From NCBI GenBank assembly GCA_963722175.1, contig CAVRKA010000004.1, positions 372,001 through 436,000 of the forward strand: a DNA stretch of 64,000 nucleotides, read 5' to 3'. This document shows positions 63,490 through 64,000 of the stretch, in pieces. The notes beneath the pieces are model-generated. The model saw nothing but the letters and a program-made list of their open reading frames with translations, ran no database searches and was not told the origin of the DNA. Origin of the DNA: WHSW01 sp963722175 (GTDB taxonomy: Bacteria; Actinomycetota; Thermoleophilia; Solirubrobacterales; 70-9). Each line of letters starts with the position of its first letter. Positions within the stretch are counted from its first letter, which is position 1. The position numbers were made by a program, and so were the translations under genes.

Positions 63490-63495
63490 TAGACT
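63490..63495 (+). promoter_or_regulatory. -10 element of rpmH
   Basis: TAGACT, 10 bases before the rpmH ATG at 63506, in the 96-base divergent gap with dnaA. Confidence 0.4.
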
Positions 63496-63505
63496 CGCCG
63501 ATCCG

Positions 63506-63640
63506 ATGAAGCGGACCTGGCAGCCGAAGAAGCGCAAGCGCGCCCGCACCCATGGGTTCCGCGCCCGGATGCGCACGCGCTCCGGTCGGGACGTGCTGCG
63601 CCGGCGCCGCGCCAAGGGCCGCAAGCGGCTCACTCCCTGA
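63506..63640 (+). CDS. rpmH: 50S ribosomal protein L34
   Basis: 44 residues, MKRTWQPKKRKRARTHGFRA onwards, the full L34 pattern. Leaderless promoter (TAGACT at 63490). Divergent from dnaA, as in most bacteria. Confidence 0.97.
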   Translation: MKRTWQPKKRKRARTHGFRARMRTRSGRDVLRRRRAKGRKRLTP

Positions 63641-63643
63641 TCG

Positions 63644-64000
63644 ATGAGCGACCGTCGAAAGCGCGGCCGGCTGTCGCGCAGCGGCGATTTCGATCGCGTC
63701 TACCGCGACGGGCGTTCCCACGCGAACCGCTACCTGGTCCTCTACTCGTTCCCGCGCGCGGACACCGGCGGCGACGTCGACGAGGTCCGGCTCGGGATCT
63801 CGGTCAGCCGCAAGGTCGGCGGTGCGGCGGACCGAAACGCGGTCAAGCGGGCCCTGCGCGAGGCGTTCTGGGGGCTCGACACCGAGCTGCCCACCGACCA
63901 CGACTTCGTCCTCGTCGCCCGTCCCGACATCGCAGGTTTGGTAGAGCGTGAGGGAACCCTAGGGGTCGACTCGAGCCTGCGGGAGCTGGTCATCGAGGCC
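63644..64000 (+). CDS. rnpA: Ribonuclease P protein component (C-terminus cut by window edge)
   Basis: At least 119 residues, no stop seen. Opens MSDRRKRGRLSRSGDFDRVY; the RNA-binding motif RNAVKRALREAFW is present. It begins 3 bases after rpmH. Further right one expects yidC and related genes. Confidence 0.95.
   Translation, partial: MSDRRKRGRLSRSGDFDRVYRDGRSHANRYLVLYSFPRADTGGDVDEVRLGISVSRKVGGAADRNAVKRALREAFWGLDTELPTDHDFVLVARPDIAGLVEREGTLGVDSSLRELVIEA

Overview
The window is GC-rich DNA (roughly 70% G+C by eye) from an actinobacterium. It covers the chromosome-origin gene cluster and about 55 kb to its left. At the right edge rpmH and rnpA read rightward. dnaA, dnaN, recF, a DUF721/DciA-like gene, gyrB and gyrA all read leftward, which is the usual origin-proximal order. 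The Ser/Thr-kinase/FHA/PP2C/RodA/PBP operon, the many GTG/TTG starts and many apparently leaderless promoters fit Actinobacteriota. The class Thermoleophilia (Solirubrobacterales-like) is my best guess, from overall gene character only.

Layout. 1-4.1 kb: leftward MoxR / DUF58 / transglutaminase (TgpA-like) operon, the last gene cut by the window edge. 4.1-4.6 kb: non-coding stretch with a good promoter and a compact nested-hairpin RNA candidate. 4.6-18 kb: mixed metabolic and secreted proteins (CDP-alcohol phosphatidyltransferase, penicillin-acylase family, SDR, TolB-like propeller, secreted lipase, an orphan Mla-type ABC ATPase, MetF, alpha/beta hydrolase, DUF3105, peptidoglycan amidase). 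18-33 kb: surface-polysaccharide locus (FemAB-like and GNAT transferases, priming sugar transferase, three glycosyltransferases, Wzx-type flippase, O-antigen-ligase-like polymerase, two tandem LytR_C membrane proteins, a CapD/WbpM-type nucleotide-sugar dehydratase). It is interrupted by a TetR regulator with a near-perfect operator and by small membrane proteins. 33-38 kb: DedA, UppP, PurM, GST-like, dodecin and a divergent GlxA-type regulator / DJ-1 pair. 38-49.4 kb: signalling and cell-wall island with three Hanks kinases, two FHA proteins, one PP2C phosphatase, RodA, PbpA and Ddl. 49.5-54 kb: CARDB-like membrane protein, PheA, HNH nuclease, a 350-bp structured intergenic region, a flippase-like membrane protein and a GNAT. 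54-64 kb: gyrA to rnpA.

How it fits together: UppP, RodA/PbpA, Ddl, the amidase and the polysaccharide locus all draw on or act on undecaprenyl-linked envelope polymers. The PknB/PstP/FhaA/FhaB set is the known regulator of that process in actinobacteria.

Cautions. Three genes (a membrane protein at 13.3-14.1 kb, a glycosyltransferase at 20.1-21.2 kb and the TetR at 23.8-24.4 kb) are broken by single-base frame changes where codon use and protein character continue in another frame. These may be sequencing errors in a GC-rich draft or real lesions. No tRNA, rRNA, CRISPR array, insertion sequence or prophage was recognised. The most unusual signals are the structured RNA candidate upstream of moxR and a minus-strand unit near 52.3 kb, where a 12-base perfect anti-anti-Shine-Dalgarno stretch sits in a hairpin ahead of a 14-codon frame.
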